64,000 bases of DNA, taken from NCBI GenBank assembly GCA_900552125.1, contig URYK01000001.1:62001-126000 (forward strand). The letters run 5' to 3'. The stretch is from an uncultured Solobacterium sp. (GTDB lineage Bacteria; Bacillota_I; Bacilli_A; Erysipelotrichales; Erysipelotrichaceae). The notes under the pieces are model-generated. The model made no database searches and was not told the origin of the DNA. It saw nothing but the letters and a program-made list of their open reading frames with translations. Each line of letters starts with the position of its first letter. Positions within the stretch are counted from its first letter, which is position 1. The position numbers and the translations under genes were made by a program. Positions 53,227-61,162 of the stretch are shown here, one piece after another.

Positions 53227-54049
53227 TATACAAAGACTGAAACAAGCAATTCATGAGGCAGAAGTAATTCTAATTGGTGCAGGTTCTGGTCTATCTACAG
53301 CTGCTGGATTGACATATACCGGAGAAAGATTTGAAAAATACTTTTCAGATTTTATAGAAAAGTACGGAATACAGGATATGTATTCCGGAGGATTTTATCC
53401 CTTTTCATCATTGGAAGAATACTGGGGCTGGTGGAGTCGTCATATTTATATAAATCGTTATGATCAGGAAATACGTGAACCATATTCAATATTACTTGAG
53501 TTAGTAAAAGATAAAGATTATTTTATATTAACTACGAATGTCGATCATCAATTTCAGTTAACAGGTTTTGATAAAAAACGATTGTTTTATACACAAGGAG
53601 ATTATGGTTTATTTCAATGTTCGAAAGCGTGCCATGATAAGACTTATGATAATGAAGAAGTTATACGTAAAATGATACAGGAACAAAAAGATAGAAAGAT
53701 TCCAACATCTTTAATTCCTTATTGTCCGGTGTGTGGAGCACCTATGACTACTAATTTACGATGTGATGAATTTTTTGTAGAAGATGAAGGATGGAAAAAA
53801 GCATCAAACCGTTATGAACAATTCTTAAGAAAAGCTTCAAACAGAAAGATGCTTCTTTTAGAGTTAGGAGTAGGAGGGAATACTCCTGGAATTATAAAAT
53901 ATCCTTTTTGGAAAATGACATATCATAATGAAAATATTACGTATGCTTGTATTAATTATGGAGAAGCCATCGTGCCTAAGGAAATAACTAGGCAATCTAT
54001 TTTGATCGACATGGATATAAAGAAAGCTTTAAAGGATGTTTCGGTATAA
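53177..54049 (+). CDS. SirTM (class M sirtuin), ADP-ribosyltransferase
   Basis: 290 residues. Sirtuin Rossmann motif LIGAGSGLSTAAGL, then TTNVDHQFQ, and QGDYG in place of the usual catalytic HG, the change that marks transferring SirTM enzymes. A zinc-site set includes CSKACHD and CPVCGAP, and VGGNTPGI follows. The start ATG 53177 has GAGGTGA 7 bases upstream within the macro gene. In Staphylococcus and Streptococcus, SirTM modifies lipoylated GcvH-L and the macrodomain reverses it; neither GcvH-L nor a lipoate ligase is in this window, so the target here is open. Confidence 0.93.
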   Translation: MFSKKKMNEYTKDYSDNIQRLKQAIHEAEVILIGAGSGLSTAAGLTYTGERFEKYFSDFIEKYGIQDMYSGGFYPFSSLEEYWGWWSRHIYINRYDQEIREPYSILLELVKDKDYFILTTNVDHQFQLTGFDKKRLFYTQGDYGLFQCSKACHDKTYDNEEVIRKMIQEQKDRKIPTSLIPYCPVCGAPMTTNLRCDEFFVEDEGWKKASNRYEQFLRKASNRKMLLLELGVGGNTPGIIKYPFWKMTYHNENITYACINYGEAIVPKEITRQSILIDMDIKKALKDVSV

Positions 54050-54052
54050 AAA

Positions 54053-54766
54053 TTATTTATTTCTTTTGTGTAATAACATAATGCATAATATAATTGCTAA
54101 AAGTAGCATTAGTAGAAGAGGAAACAGAGTATTTATTGATATACTTGAGTGCAATAGTAATGGATATCCCCAAGAGGCAGGAAAAAGTTTTCCTATTAGT
54201 TCTAATGAAGAAGGAAGCAGATTTATAGGAAACATAATACCAGATAGAAGAATAGAAGGTAAAAAATAGAGAATAGAAAACATGGATGTCTTAGTCTGGT
54301 CTTTAACGGCTAAACCAATAATACTAGCAAAACTTAAAGAAACAGTAATAAAAATCATTAAAGAGTTAAAATATATTATTGGATTTGATGGTAGTTGAGC
54401 TTGAAATGCGATAGGCGCAATCAAATAGATAATCAGGCTCATGATGAATAAATGTAAAAATGCAGAAATAGTAGTAAGGACAAGACCTAGATATAATGGA
54501 ACCCCATTTGCTTTATATACCTTCTTAATATCACTTCCATAAATCTCAACTAATGATGGAGGAAGACCGATGAATGCCCCCATTGTAACTCCAAAAATAG
54601 TCATTGTCTGTATGAGTGTGCTTTTTGCTTCAGGCATCGTATAGATAAAGATGTTTCCCATTAAAGCAAAGAATAATAAAGGAACAATATAACAGGTAAT
54701 CAATAATGTCTTACTTCTTATATCTAGTTTCCATTGTAGGATAATACCATATAGAAATGCTTTCAT
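54053..54766 (-). CDS. ABC-2 type exporter permease
   Basis: 237 residues, about six helices (near 15-35, 48-70, 88-112, 125-147, 165-185 and 210-230). It ends 3 bases from the SirTM stop on the other strand. It overlaps the ATPase gene by 4 bases. With the ATPase and the MerR gene it forms a drug- or peptide-type exporter operon. Substrate unknown. Confidence 0.87.
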   Translation of the reverse strand: MKAFLYGIILQWKLDIRSKTLLITCYIVPLLFFALMGNIFIYTMPEAKSTLIQTMTIFGVTMGAFIGLPPSLVEIYGSDIKKVYKANGVPLYLGLVLTTISAFLHLFIMSLIIYLIAPIAFQAQLPSNPIIYFNSLMIFITVSLSFASIIGLAVKDQTKTSMFSILYFLPSILLSGIMFPINLLPSSLELIGKLFPASWGYPLLLHSSISINTLFPLLLMLLLAIILCIMLLHKRNK

Positions 54767-55578
54767 GACTTATCCCCCTTTGCGATTTTCATAAAATGCT
54801 GTTCCAGGGAACCACGATTTATTTGTAGATCAAGAATCGTTGTTCCTTTTTCTTTATATTGTGTAAGAATAGTAAGTAAAAAATTACCAATATCGTCTGA
54901 TTCAAAAGTATCTATTCCTTCATTTGTCTGTATAGATATATCATAATGTTTTCCAACACTGGAATTAAGCTGTTCAACTGAACCAGTAAATACGATTTTA
55001 CCATCTGTTAATATAGCGATACGATCACATAAGCTTTCAACCTCTGCCATATCATGGCTGGAAAGAATAATTGTTTTTCCTTCTTTTTTTAGTTGGCGAA
55101 TATAGTTATGAAGGGCAATTCTTCCTTCCACATCGAGTCCTGCTGTTGGTTCATCTAGAAAAATGATATCGGGATTTCCTAATAAAGCTAGAGCTAAATG
55201 TAGTCTTCTTTTTTGCCCGGTAGATAATTGATAGTATGACTTTTTATAGAAATCATGAATTCCAAGAGCCTGAAGCATTATAGGTTTTACTGTTACCTTA
55301 TTCCAATATGCAAATAACTGAATTGCCTCTTTGGTTAGGATATGTTCTGGTAAAGAGGCAGATTGAAGCTGAATACCGATTTTACCATGGATATGAATCT
55401 GACCGCTATCATAGCTTCGCAATCCTTCCATACACTCTAAGGTAGTAGTTTTACCTGCACCGTTAACACCAAGTAAAGCAAAGATTTCTCCTTGATTTAC
55501 TTCAAAGTTTAATCCATTTAATACTGTATGATGACCATATCTTTTTATTAATTCCTTTACCTTAACAGCCTGTCTCAT
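54763..55578 (-). CDS. ABC exporter ATP-binding protein
   Basis: 271 residues: Walker A LGVNGAGKTTTL, signature LSTGQKRRLHLALA, Walker B IIFLDEPTAGLDVEG, switch His in SSHDMAEV. It is a DrrA/CcmA-type exporter ATPase with C-terminal extension. It overlaps both neighbours by 4 bases, so the three genes are translationally coupled. Confidence 0.92.
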   Translation of the reverse strand: MRQAVKVKELIKRYGHHTVLNGLNFEVNQGEIFALLGVNGAGKTTTLECMEGLRSYDSGQIHIHGKIGIQLQSASLPEHILTKEAIQLFAYWNKVTVKPIMLQALGIHDFYKKSYYQLSTGQKRRLHLALALLGNPDIIFLDEPTAGLDVEGRIALHNYIRQLKKEGKTIILSSHDMAEVESLCDRIAILTDGKIVFTGSVEQLNSSVGKHYDISIQTNEGIDTFESDDIGNFLLTILTQYKEKGTTILDLQINRGSLEQHFMKIAKGDKS

Positions 55579-56375
55579 TTCTTTTCCTCCTGAAATGGAT
55601 TTACTTCTAATTTCGATAAATATATTCCTAAAGCAGGTTCAATAAATTTATTCGCAAGATCCTGTTTTTCTTTCCATCTTTTATCTAAGTTTTCAGAATT
55701 TGCTAATTCTATCAGTTTTGGAAGCATTGACATATCTCCTTGTGTAAAATCCATAATCATATTCCAATACGATTTGGCGAATTGTTGAGCTTCTTCACTG
55801 TCTGTAGAAATACCATCTTTATATAATTGAATGGCTTCTTCTTGTAGCTTATTAAAATATTGCATAAAAGCAGTCCCACTATCTTTATCAAAACGGCTGC
55901 GAATATGATTGAGCATTTGATCATCAAAGTGTTTGATTAACCAGTAATATTCATTATTCATTTGAAGATTTACAATGATATCAGCATATTTTTTAAAGTC
56001 CACACTTTGCATTTGTACGACTTCTTGTTGAAGAGCCCTTAATTCTCTTAATGATTCTGTCAGTTTTGCAATTTTTTCTTGAACAGCGCTTGCTTGCTCA
56101 TCTAAGATATTGATGATCTCGTCAGGAGTATCCAGTGGTAGAATTTTATTTTTAATGTCCTTCAAAGAAAAACCTAAATGCTTTAATGATAAGATCTGGT
56201 GTAATTTAATAATATCTTTATCGGTATATAAACGCCTGCCACCTTCACTTATCGCAGAAGGAGAAAGTAAACCTTCTTGATCATAATGCTGTATTGTTCG
56301 AACGGTCACATCCATTTTCTTTGCCAATTCACCTATCGTCATATATCCCTGAGGTATCGCTTTTTGTTTTTCCAT
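55575..56375 (-). CDS. MerR-family regulator
   Basis: 266 residues. The N-terminal HTH (MTIGELAKKMDVTVRTIQHYD, GGRRLYTDKDI) is followed by a coiled coil (about 85-120) and a large helical effector domain of TipA-S-like or unknown type. ATG 56375 is preferred (AGGA about 10 bases upstream) over GTG 56384. It is the first gene of the exporter operon and likely senses the exported compound. Its operator candidate is at 56440-56460. Confidence 0.88.
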   Translation of the reverse strand: MEKQKAIPQGYMTIGELAKKMDVTVRTIQHYDQEGLLSPSAISEGGRRLYTDKDIIKLHQILSLKHLGFSLKDIKNKILPLDTPDEIINILDEQASAVQEKIAKLTESLRELRALQQEVVQMQSVDFKKYADIIVNLQMNNEYYWLIKHFDDQMLNHIRSRFDKDSGTAFMQYFNKLQEEAIQLYKDGISTDSEEAQQFAKSYWNMIMDFTQGDMSMLPKLIELANSENLDKRWKEKQDLANKFIEPALGIYLSKLEVNPFQEEKK

Positions 56376-56439
56376 TCGTATCACAGTCCTTTCTATCTTA
56401 ATCTATAGGAATGGATTGTATTCCTTATTTATAGTATAA

Positions 56440-56460
56440 CTTGATACGTAACGTCACAAG
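56440..56460 (-). promoter_or_regulatory. MerR-type operator
   Basis: CTTGATACGT-A-ACGTCACAAG, a 21-base palindrome (8 of 10 arm matches) upstream of the MerR operon. On the minus strand it includes a TTGTGA -35 candidate and is followed by TATACT and TACTAT -10 candidates. Confidence 0.6.
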
Positions 56461-56560
56461 CAAGCGATTTTATAAACAATTACTAAAATTTTTATTGAAA
56501 AGTGGAATAATGAAACCTAGTGAACTAAAATAATAAGTAGTTAAAATGGGAGTGATTTTC

Positions 56561-57421
56561 ATGTGGATTTTGTTTGCATTTGGTTCAGCTTTCTTTGCGG
56601 GAATAACTGCTATTCTTGCGAAATGTGGAATTCGTAATACAAATTCCAATGTAGCTACTGCTATACGAACGGTTATTGTTTTTATCTTTTCATGGATTAT
56701 GGTAGGAATTGCAGGTTCATGGAAGGATATAGGGCAAATTTCATCTACAACATTTATATTTTTGATTTTATCAGGATTATCTACTGGTGCTTCCTGGCTT
56801 TTCTATTTTAAAGCATTACAGATAGGAAATATCAATAAGGTTGCGGCAGTGGATAAAACCAGTGTTGTATTAACGATTATATTATCATTTATTTTCTTCC
56901 AGGAGCCTATTAATCTTTATAAGATTATAGGGATCTTAGGTATAACAATAGGAACCTATATGATGTTAGAGAAAAAGGAAAGTAATGTAGAAGAAAAAGG
57001 TAATCGCTGGTTTCTTTATGCAATATTATCTGTGATTTTTGCGAGTATGACGACCATTTTAGGTAAAATCGGAATTACTGATATTGAGAGTAATCTAGGA
57101 ACAGCAATACGTACTAGTGTTGTCCTAATTATGGCTTGGATGATTGTCTTTATTACAAATAATCAAAATACACTAAAACATATTCCGAAAAGGGAATATA
57201 TCTTTCTTTGCTTATCTGGTTTAGCAACAGGTTGTTCATGGCTATGTTTTTATAGGGCATTACAGATAGGACCTGCAAGCTTAGTAACACCGATTGATAA
57301 ATTAAGTATAGTGGTTACGGTTGTATTTTCCCATTTGGTTCTTCATGAAAAAGTAGCTAAGAAGGCTTGGATAGGTTTATTTTTCATTGTATCTGGAACA
57401 CTATTGATGCTGTTTTATTAG
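56561..57421 (+). CDS. EamA-family (DMT) transporter
   Basis: 286 residues in two EamA repeats of five helices (1-140 and 150-286); each holds a similar GLSTGASWLFYFKALQIG / GLATGCSWLCFYRALQIG unit. Likely exports or imports a small metabolite. ATG 56561 follows GGGAGTGA. The C-terminus runs directly into an ABC ATPase remnant; the stop at 57419-57421 may have been created at the deletion junction, since the last few residues (GTLLMLFY) are short for the family. Confidence 0.86.
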   Translation: MWILFAFGSAFFAGITAILAKCGIRNTNSNVATAIRTVIVFIFSWIMVGIAGSWKDIGQISSTTFIFLILSGLSTGASWLFYFKALQIGNINKVAAVDKTSVVLTIILSFIFFQEPINLYKIIGILGITIGTYMMLEKKESNVEEKGNRWFLYAILSVIFASMTTILGKIGITDIESNLGTAIRTSVVLIMAWMIVFITNNQNTLKHIPKREYIFLCLSGLATGCSWLCFYRALQIGPASLVTPIDKLSIVVTVVFSHLVLHEKVAKKAWIGLFFIVSGTLLMLFY

Positions 57422-57594
57422 ATGAACCGATAAGAGGAATGGATGAAAAAAGTAAAAGAATATTTTCAGAATTAATTAACAGTCTTAAAGAACAAAATAA
57501 AACAATTATAATAGCTTCACATGAACCTTTAAGAGATTTGATATTTGATGAAATATATATAATGAAAAATGGTAACCTAGAAAAGCAAGAGTAG
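57403..57594 (+). pseudogene. ABC transporter ATPase C-terminal fragment
   Basis: After the EamA gene a second frame reads AVLLDEPIRGMDEKSKRIF, then IIIASHEPLRDLI, i.e. Walker B, D-loop and switch His of an ABC ATPase, ending at a stop. Walker A and the signature are absent, and the fragment overlaps the EamA 3' end by about 19 bases in another frame. There is no start with a ribosome site. It is a remnant of a deletion. Confidence 0.65.
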
Positions 57595-57621
57595 TTTTTA
57601 ATGGATACTGTCGTAATAAAA

Positions 57622-57654
57622 AAGCTGTAATTCAAAGATTGTGAATTACAGCTT
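57622..57654 (-). terminator. Intrinsic terminator of the nucleobase permease gene
   Basis: AAGCTGTAATTCA (57622-57634) pairs perfectly with TGAATTACAGCTT (57642-57654); on the minus strand it runs into six T. Confidence 0.85.
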
Positions 57655-57668
57655 ATAGTTATATACAA

Positions 57669-58982
57669 TTATTTCTGTTTTGGTTTAGGTAATATCAGAT
57701 TTAGTATGATTGCGGTTATAGTCGCAAGTACTACTGGTGATTTACCAAATACTGTTGTTACCCATAATGGGAAAGTAGCTAAAGATGCAGATGCCTGTGT
57801 AACTCCCATTCCTAAAGCTACTGCTAATCCAACAATAGAAGTGTTGCGATAGTCTAATGGCTGTGATGCAATTAGTTTCATACCTGTCATCGCAATTGAT
57901 GCAAATACTGAGATTGTTGCTCCACCTAATACGCATTGAGGAATGGTTGTTAGAAGTGCTGATATTACAGGAACAAATCCAGCAACTAGAATAATGCAGG
58001 CAGCTATTCCTAATACACAGCGGTTCACTACTTTTGTTGTAGCTACGATTCCAACATTTTGAGAGAACGTTGCAGTTGGAAGACCACCAAAGAATGAACC
58101 AAGGATATTAGTTACTCCATAAGCAATAATTCCACCTTGTAATTCATCATCTGTAGGCTGTCGATCTAAGCCGCCAGTTGTAGTAGCTGAGAAATCTCCA
58201 ATTGCCTGAATAGAATTAATTGTAAATAAGATAATAAATGTCAATATTGCAGAGAATTCAAATTTCATTCCAAAGTGAAGCAGCTGTGGTGCTTGGAATA
58301 AAGAAGCTTGACTAACGGATGATAAATCGATCATTCCAAAGCATGCGGCTATTATATAACCTGCAATAATACCAATTAGAATAGAAGATAATTTCCAGAT
58401 ACCTTTCGCAAAATGATTTAACCCAGTAACAATAGCTAGTACGATAAAGGCAATCAGCCAATTTTGCCATGAACCATAGTTTGCGGAAGATGTACCTCCT
58501 GCCATGTAATTTACTGCGGTAGGATATAAGGATAATCCAATTGTAAAGACTACAGTTCCTGTTACGATAGGAGGGAATAATTTACGTAGTTTTTTAATAA
58601 AGATTCCTACTAGAATTGCCGCAATACCACCAATTAACTGTGCTCCTAAAATAGTCGCAATATCATAAGTTCCCGCAATTGCCTGCATACTAGGTAAATA
58701 TGCAAAGCTTACTCCCATGATGACCGGTAGACCTGATCCTAGCTTTTTTCCAATAGGGAATAACTGAATCAAAGTTGAAATTCCCGCAATCACAAGGGCA
58801 GCTTGTACAAAAATAACCTGATCATGAACTCCTAGTCCTGCCACCTGTGAAATAATAATAGCTGGCGTTACACAGCCTACGATCATAGCCACTACATGCT
58901 GTAGCGCTAAAGGAAACGCCTGCTTAAGTGAAGGGATTCCGTTAAGCTCAAAAACGGACGCTTTCTCATTGTTTTTCTTCAT
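57669..58982 (-). CDS. Nucleobase:cation symporter (NCS2 / NAT family)
   Basis: 437 residues, about 14 helices, with the NAT signature QNVGIVATTK and the SGLPVIMGVSFAYLP and GDFSATTTGGLDRQ segments. These match the xanthine/uric acid (PbuX-like) branch rather than UraA, though specificity is not settled by sequence. GAGGAG lies before the ATG. It is a single gene with its own terminator. No purine riboswitch is visible upstream. Confidence 0.9.
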   Translation of the reverse strand: MKKNNEKASVFELNGIPSLKQAFPLALQHVVAMIVGCVTPAIIISQVAGLGVHDQVIFVQAALVIAGISTLIQLFPIGKKLGSGLPVIMGVSFAYLPSMQAIAGTYDIATILGAQLIGGIAAILVGIFIKKLRKLFPPIVTGTVVFTIGLSLYPTAVNYMAGGTSSANYGSWQNWLIAFIVLAIVTGLNHFAKGIWKLSSILIGIIAGYIIAACFGMIDLSSVSQASLFQAPQLLHFGMKFEFSAILTFIILFTINSIQAIGDFSATTTGGLDRQPTDDELQGGIIAYGVTNILGSFFGGLPTATFSQNVGIVATTKVVNRCVLGIAACIILVAGFVPVISALLTTIPQCVLGGATISVFASIAMTGMKLIASQPLDYRNTSIVGLAVALGMGVTQASASLATFPLWVTTVFGKSPVVLATITAIILNLILPKPKQK

Positions 58983-59101
58983 AATTTCTCCTCTTTTTGT
59001 TCAATGTAAAAATAATGTTAATTTTTACTATGTAAGAGTATCATATTTGTTTTTATTTTTGAAGATAAAAATACAAATAAATGAAAATTATATCAGATAA
59101 T

Positions 59102-59145
59102 AAAAAGAAGTATTTCGCTTTTTGGTTTGCGTAATACTTCTTTTT
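59102..59145 (-). terminator. Intrinsic terminator of the LysR gene
   Basis: A 17-base arm (59102-59118) pairs with 59129-59145 with one mismatch; A and T runs flank both sides. Confidence 0.8.
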
Positions 59146-59160
59146 ATGTAAAATCTAGTA

Positions 59161-60084
59161 TTATGTATTTTTAGGTCGTTCTTCATAAGGGCATAAAATC
59201 CCATATGTGGAATAAGTTCTTACTTTCTCCATAAATTTTTCTAATACAAATGATATTTCTTTATTTTTTCGATAACATAGATAGAAATGACGTTTCCAGC
59301 TACAATCTTTAATTGGAACAATTTTAACAAGTTTTTTATCAACATCTTCTTGTAGCATACGAGCTGACATGATGGAAACTCCATAGTTATGAATAACAGC
59401 TTGTTTAATAGCTGAAAAACTATTACATTCCCAGGTAGAATGAATTGGTAAATGATGTACAAACATATAGTTTTCAAACATTTCACGTGTTCCGCTTCCT
59501 TTTTCGCGAAGAATTATATTTTCATTTTGAAGTTCTTTTAATTCAATGTAATCACGTTTTGCGAAAGGATGGTGTATACTGCAGAATAAGACTAGACAGT
59601 CATTGATTACAGATTCTACATGTATATCATTATTTTTTATAATACCTTCTACAAGGGCAACTTCAATTTCATTGGACATAAGCTTTTGTTCAATTGCTTG
59701 CGTATTATTGACTTCTACATGTAATTGCATATCTGGGAATTCTTTTTTAAATTCATCTAAAAGGGAACATAATATTGTACTACCAATTGTTAGGGTTGCG
59801 CCAAATCGTAGACTTTCGATATGGGCAGCGTTATTGATGGCAGTTGTCATATCATCAAGATTTTTAATAATGGCATTAGCATATTGATATAAAACCTGGC
59901 CTTCTTTTGTAATGAGCAGTTCTTTTGGATGACGCTCAAATAGTTTAATTCCATACTCTTTTTCTAGCTCAATGATATTTTGAGATACTGTAGGCTGTGA
60001 GATATATAATAGTTTTGCGGCTTCACTCATTTTTTTACAGTCTGCCACAACAATAAAGATTTTTAAGTGTCGTAGGGTAATCAT
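59161..60084 (-). CDS. LysR-family regulator
   Basis: 307 residues. HTH CKKMSEAAKLLYISQPTVSQ near the N-terminus and a CysL/CbbR-type effector domain. ATG 60084 has GGAGG upstream. It follows the nitroreductase gene by 31 bases on the same strand, so they are probably one unit. The CoA-disulfide reductase unit is divergent from that unit and could be another target. Effector unknown. Confidence 0.88.
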   Translation of the reverse strand: MITLRHLKIFIVVADCKKMSEAAKLLYISQPTVSQNIIELEKEYGIKLFERHPKELLITKEGQVLYQYANAIIKNLDDMTTAINNAAHIESLRFGATLTIGSTILCSLLDEFKKEFPDMQLHVEVNNTQAIEQKLMSNEIEVALVEGIIKNNDIHVESVINDCLVLFCSIHHPFAKRDYIELKELQNENIILREKGSGTREMFENYMFVHHLPIHSTWECNSFSAIKQAVIHNYGVSIMSARMLQEDVDKKLVKIVPIKDCSWKRHFYLCYRKNKEISFVLEKFMEKVRTYSTYGILCPYEERPKNT

Positions 60085-60115
60085 AACGTCCTCCAAGGGT
60101 AATAAATTAAATAGA

Positions 60116-60934
60116 TTATAAATTCTGGTCTTTCACAAATTGATAAAAAGCATCTTCTGCTTGTTTATTTTTTTGAGATATAGTTCCAACAGGAGCACTA
60201 TATACAACGAATTCTTCATTTCCATCTATTCCGATTATTTCATCACAATATGGATTATCAAATGCCGCAACAGCACATGCTCCTAGTCCTAAAGAACTGC
60301 ATGCCAGATATAGGTTTTGTCCAACATGTCCTGCATCGATTAGTGCAACTCGATGTGCCATGATTCCATAGCGCCATTCACATCGTGCTGGAATACAGGT
60401 CCAATAAAATACAACATCAGCTTTTGTGCTCCATGTTTGATTGCATAAACTTTTATTTATAACATCTTGAATGTTGTTTAGTTTTTTTATGAATTCTAAT
60501 TCATGTGTCATAGGTAAATAATGATATAAACCTGGTTTTAAAGATTCACAATTTTGGATAATTAAATAGGTTTCAAAAGCATGCCTTGCCCCTCCTGAGG
60601 GAACTGTACGAAGCGTAGCATATTTCTTCCCTCTAATATCTAAAATACCTTGTGTACTCCACAATAAAAAAGATAATTGTAGTAAGGATATTCCTTGTTC
60701 AGTAAAGATACGTGAGCTTTTTCTTTTTTTTATAATTTCAATAAAGTTGTTTTGTAGTGATAGGTCTTTAAAGTTTCGTGGTAATTGAATAGGTTCATGA
60801 TCACTCATACGTTCTTTGACTAAAGGAGGCTGTGGTTTCTTTAATTCCTGATCAGATACAAAGTCTTCTCTTTCATTATGGTGCATAAAGGCTCTGCCAA
60901 TGTTTATCATTTTGTTGATTTCTTCTTGTTTCAT
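60116..60934 (-). CDS. SagB-type (ThcOx-like) nitroreductase family protein
   Basis: 272 residues. An N-terminal extension (about 1-55) with a basic/acidic mix, then the FMN-binding nitroreductase fold: RKSSRIFTEQGISLLQLSFLLW, PSGGARHAFETYLI, HVGQNLYLACSSLGLGACAVAA. SagB-type enzymes oxidise azolines in peptides, but no cyclodehydratase or precursor lies here, so it is probably a stand-alone redox enzyme. Followed by LysR. Confidence 0.85.
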   Translation of the reverse strand: MKQEEINKMINIGRAFMHHNEREDFVSDQELKKPQPPLVKERMSDHEPIQLPRNFKDLSLQNNFIEIIKKRKSSRIFTEQGISLLQLSFLLWSTQGILDIRGKKYATLRTVPSGGARHAFETYLIIQNCESLKPGLYHYLPMTHELEFIKKLNNIQDVINKSLCNQTWSTKADVVFYWTCIPARCEWRYGIMAHRVALIDAGHVGQNLYLACSSLGLGACAVAAFDNPYCDEIIGIDGNEEFVVYSAPVGTISQKNKQAEDAFYQFVKDQNL

Positions 60935-61113
60935 AATACTTATCCTTTCTTTTATTTAATGGATTTTATTTGGAAAAATTATAATAAATTCGTAATTTTT
61001 AAAATTATAAGGGAAAAAACTAAAAGGAATTCATATATTAATACTTAAGTGGTATTGGATTTTCTAATACCTATGATTGAATTTTACTATTTTGTTAAAA
61101 AAATATCAAGTGC

Positions 61114-61141
61114 TATAATATACTTGTGAAATCCATCACAG
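61114..61141 (+). promoter_or_regulatory. Extended -10 promoter with Rex/CRP-like palindrome
   Basis: TGC-TATAAT (61111-61119) with a weak TTGTTA (61092-61097) as -35. TTGTGAAATCCATCACAG (61124-61141) sits at the start site. It reads as TGTGA-N6-TCACA or as a Rex-like site (TTGTGAA perfect, other half 5 of 7). It would block transcription if bound. Confidence 0.6.
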
Positions 61142-61162
61142 ATGGAAGAAAGGAAAAAAGAC

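Noticed and set aside
54036..54269. Plus-strand frame after SirTM
   Set aside because: It lies wholly antisense to the ABC permease gene and resembles nothing.
60116..60934. Thiazole/oxazole peptide cluster because of the SagB-type enzyme
   Set aside because: No cyclodehydratase, precursor or peptide exporter next to it.
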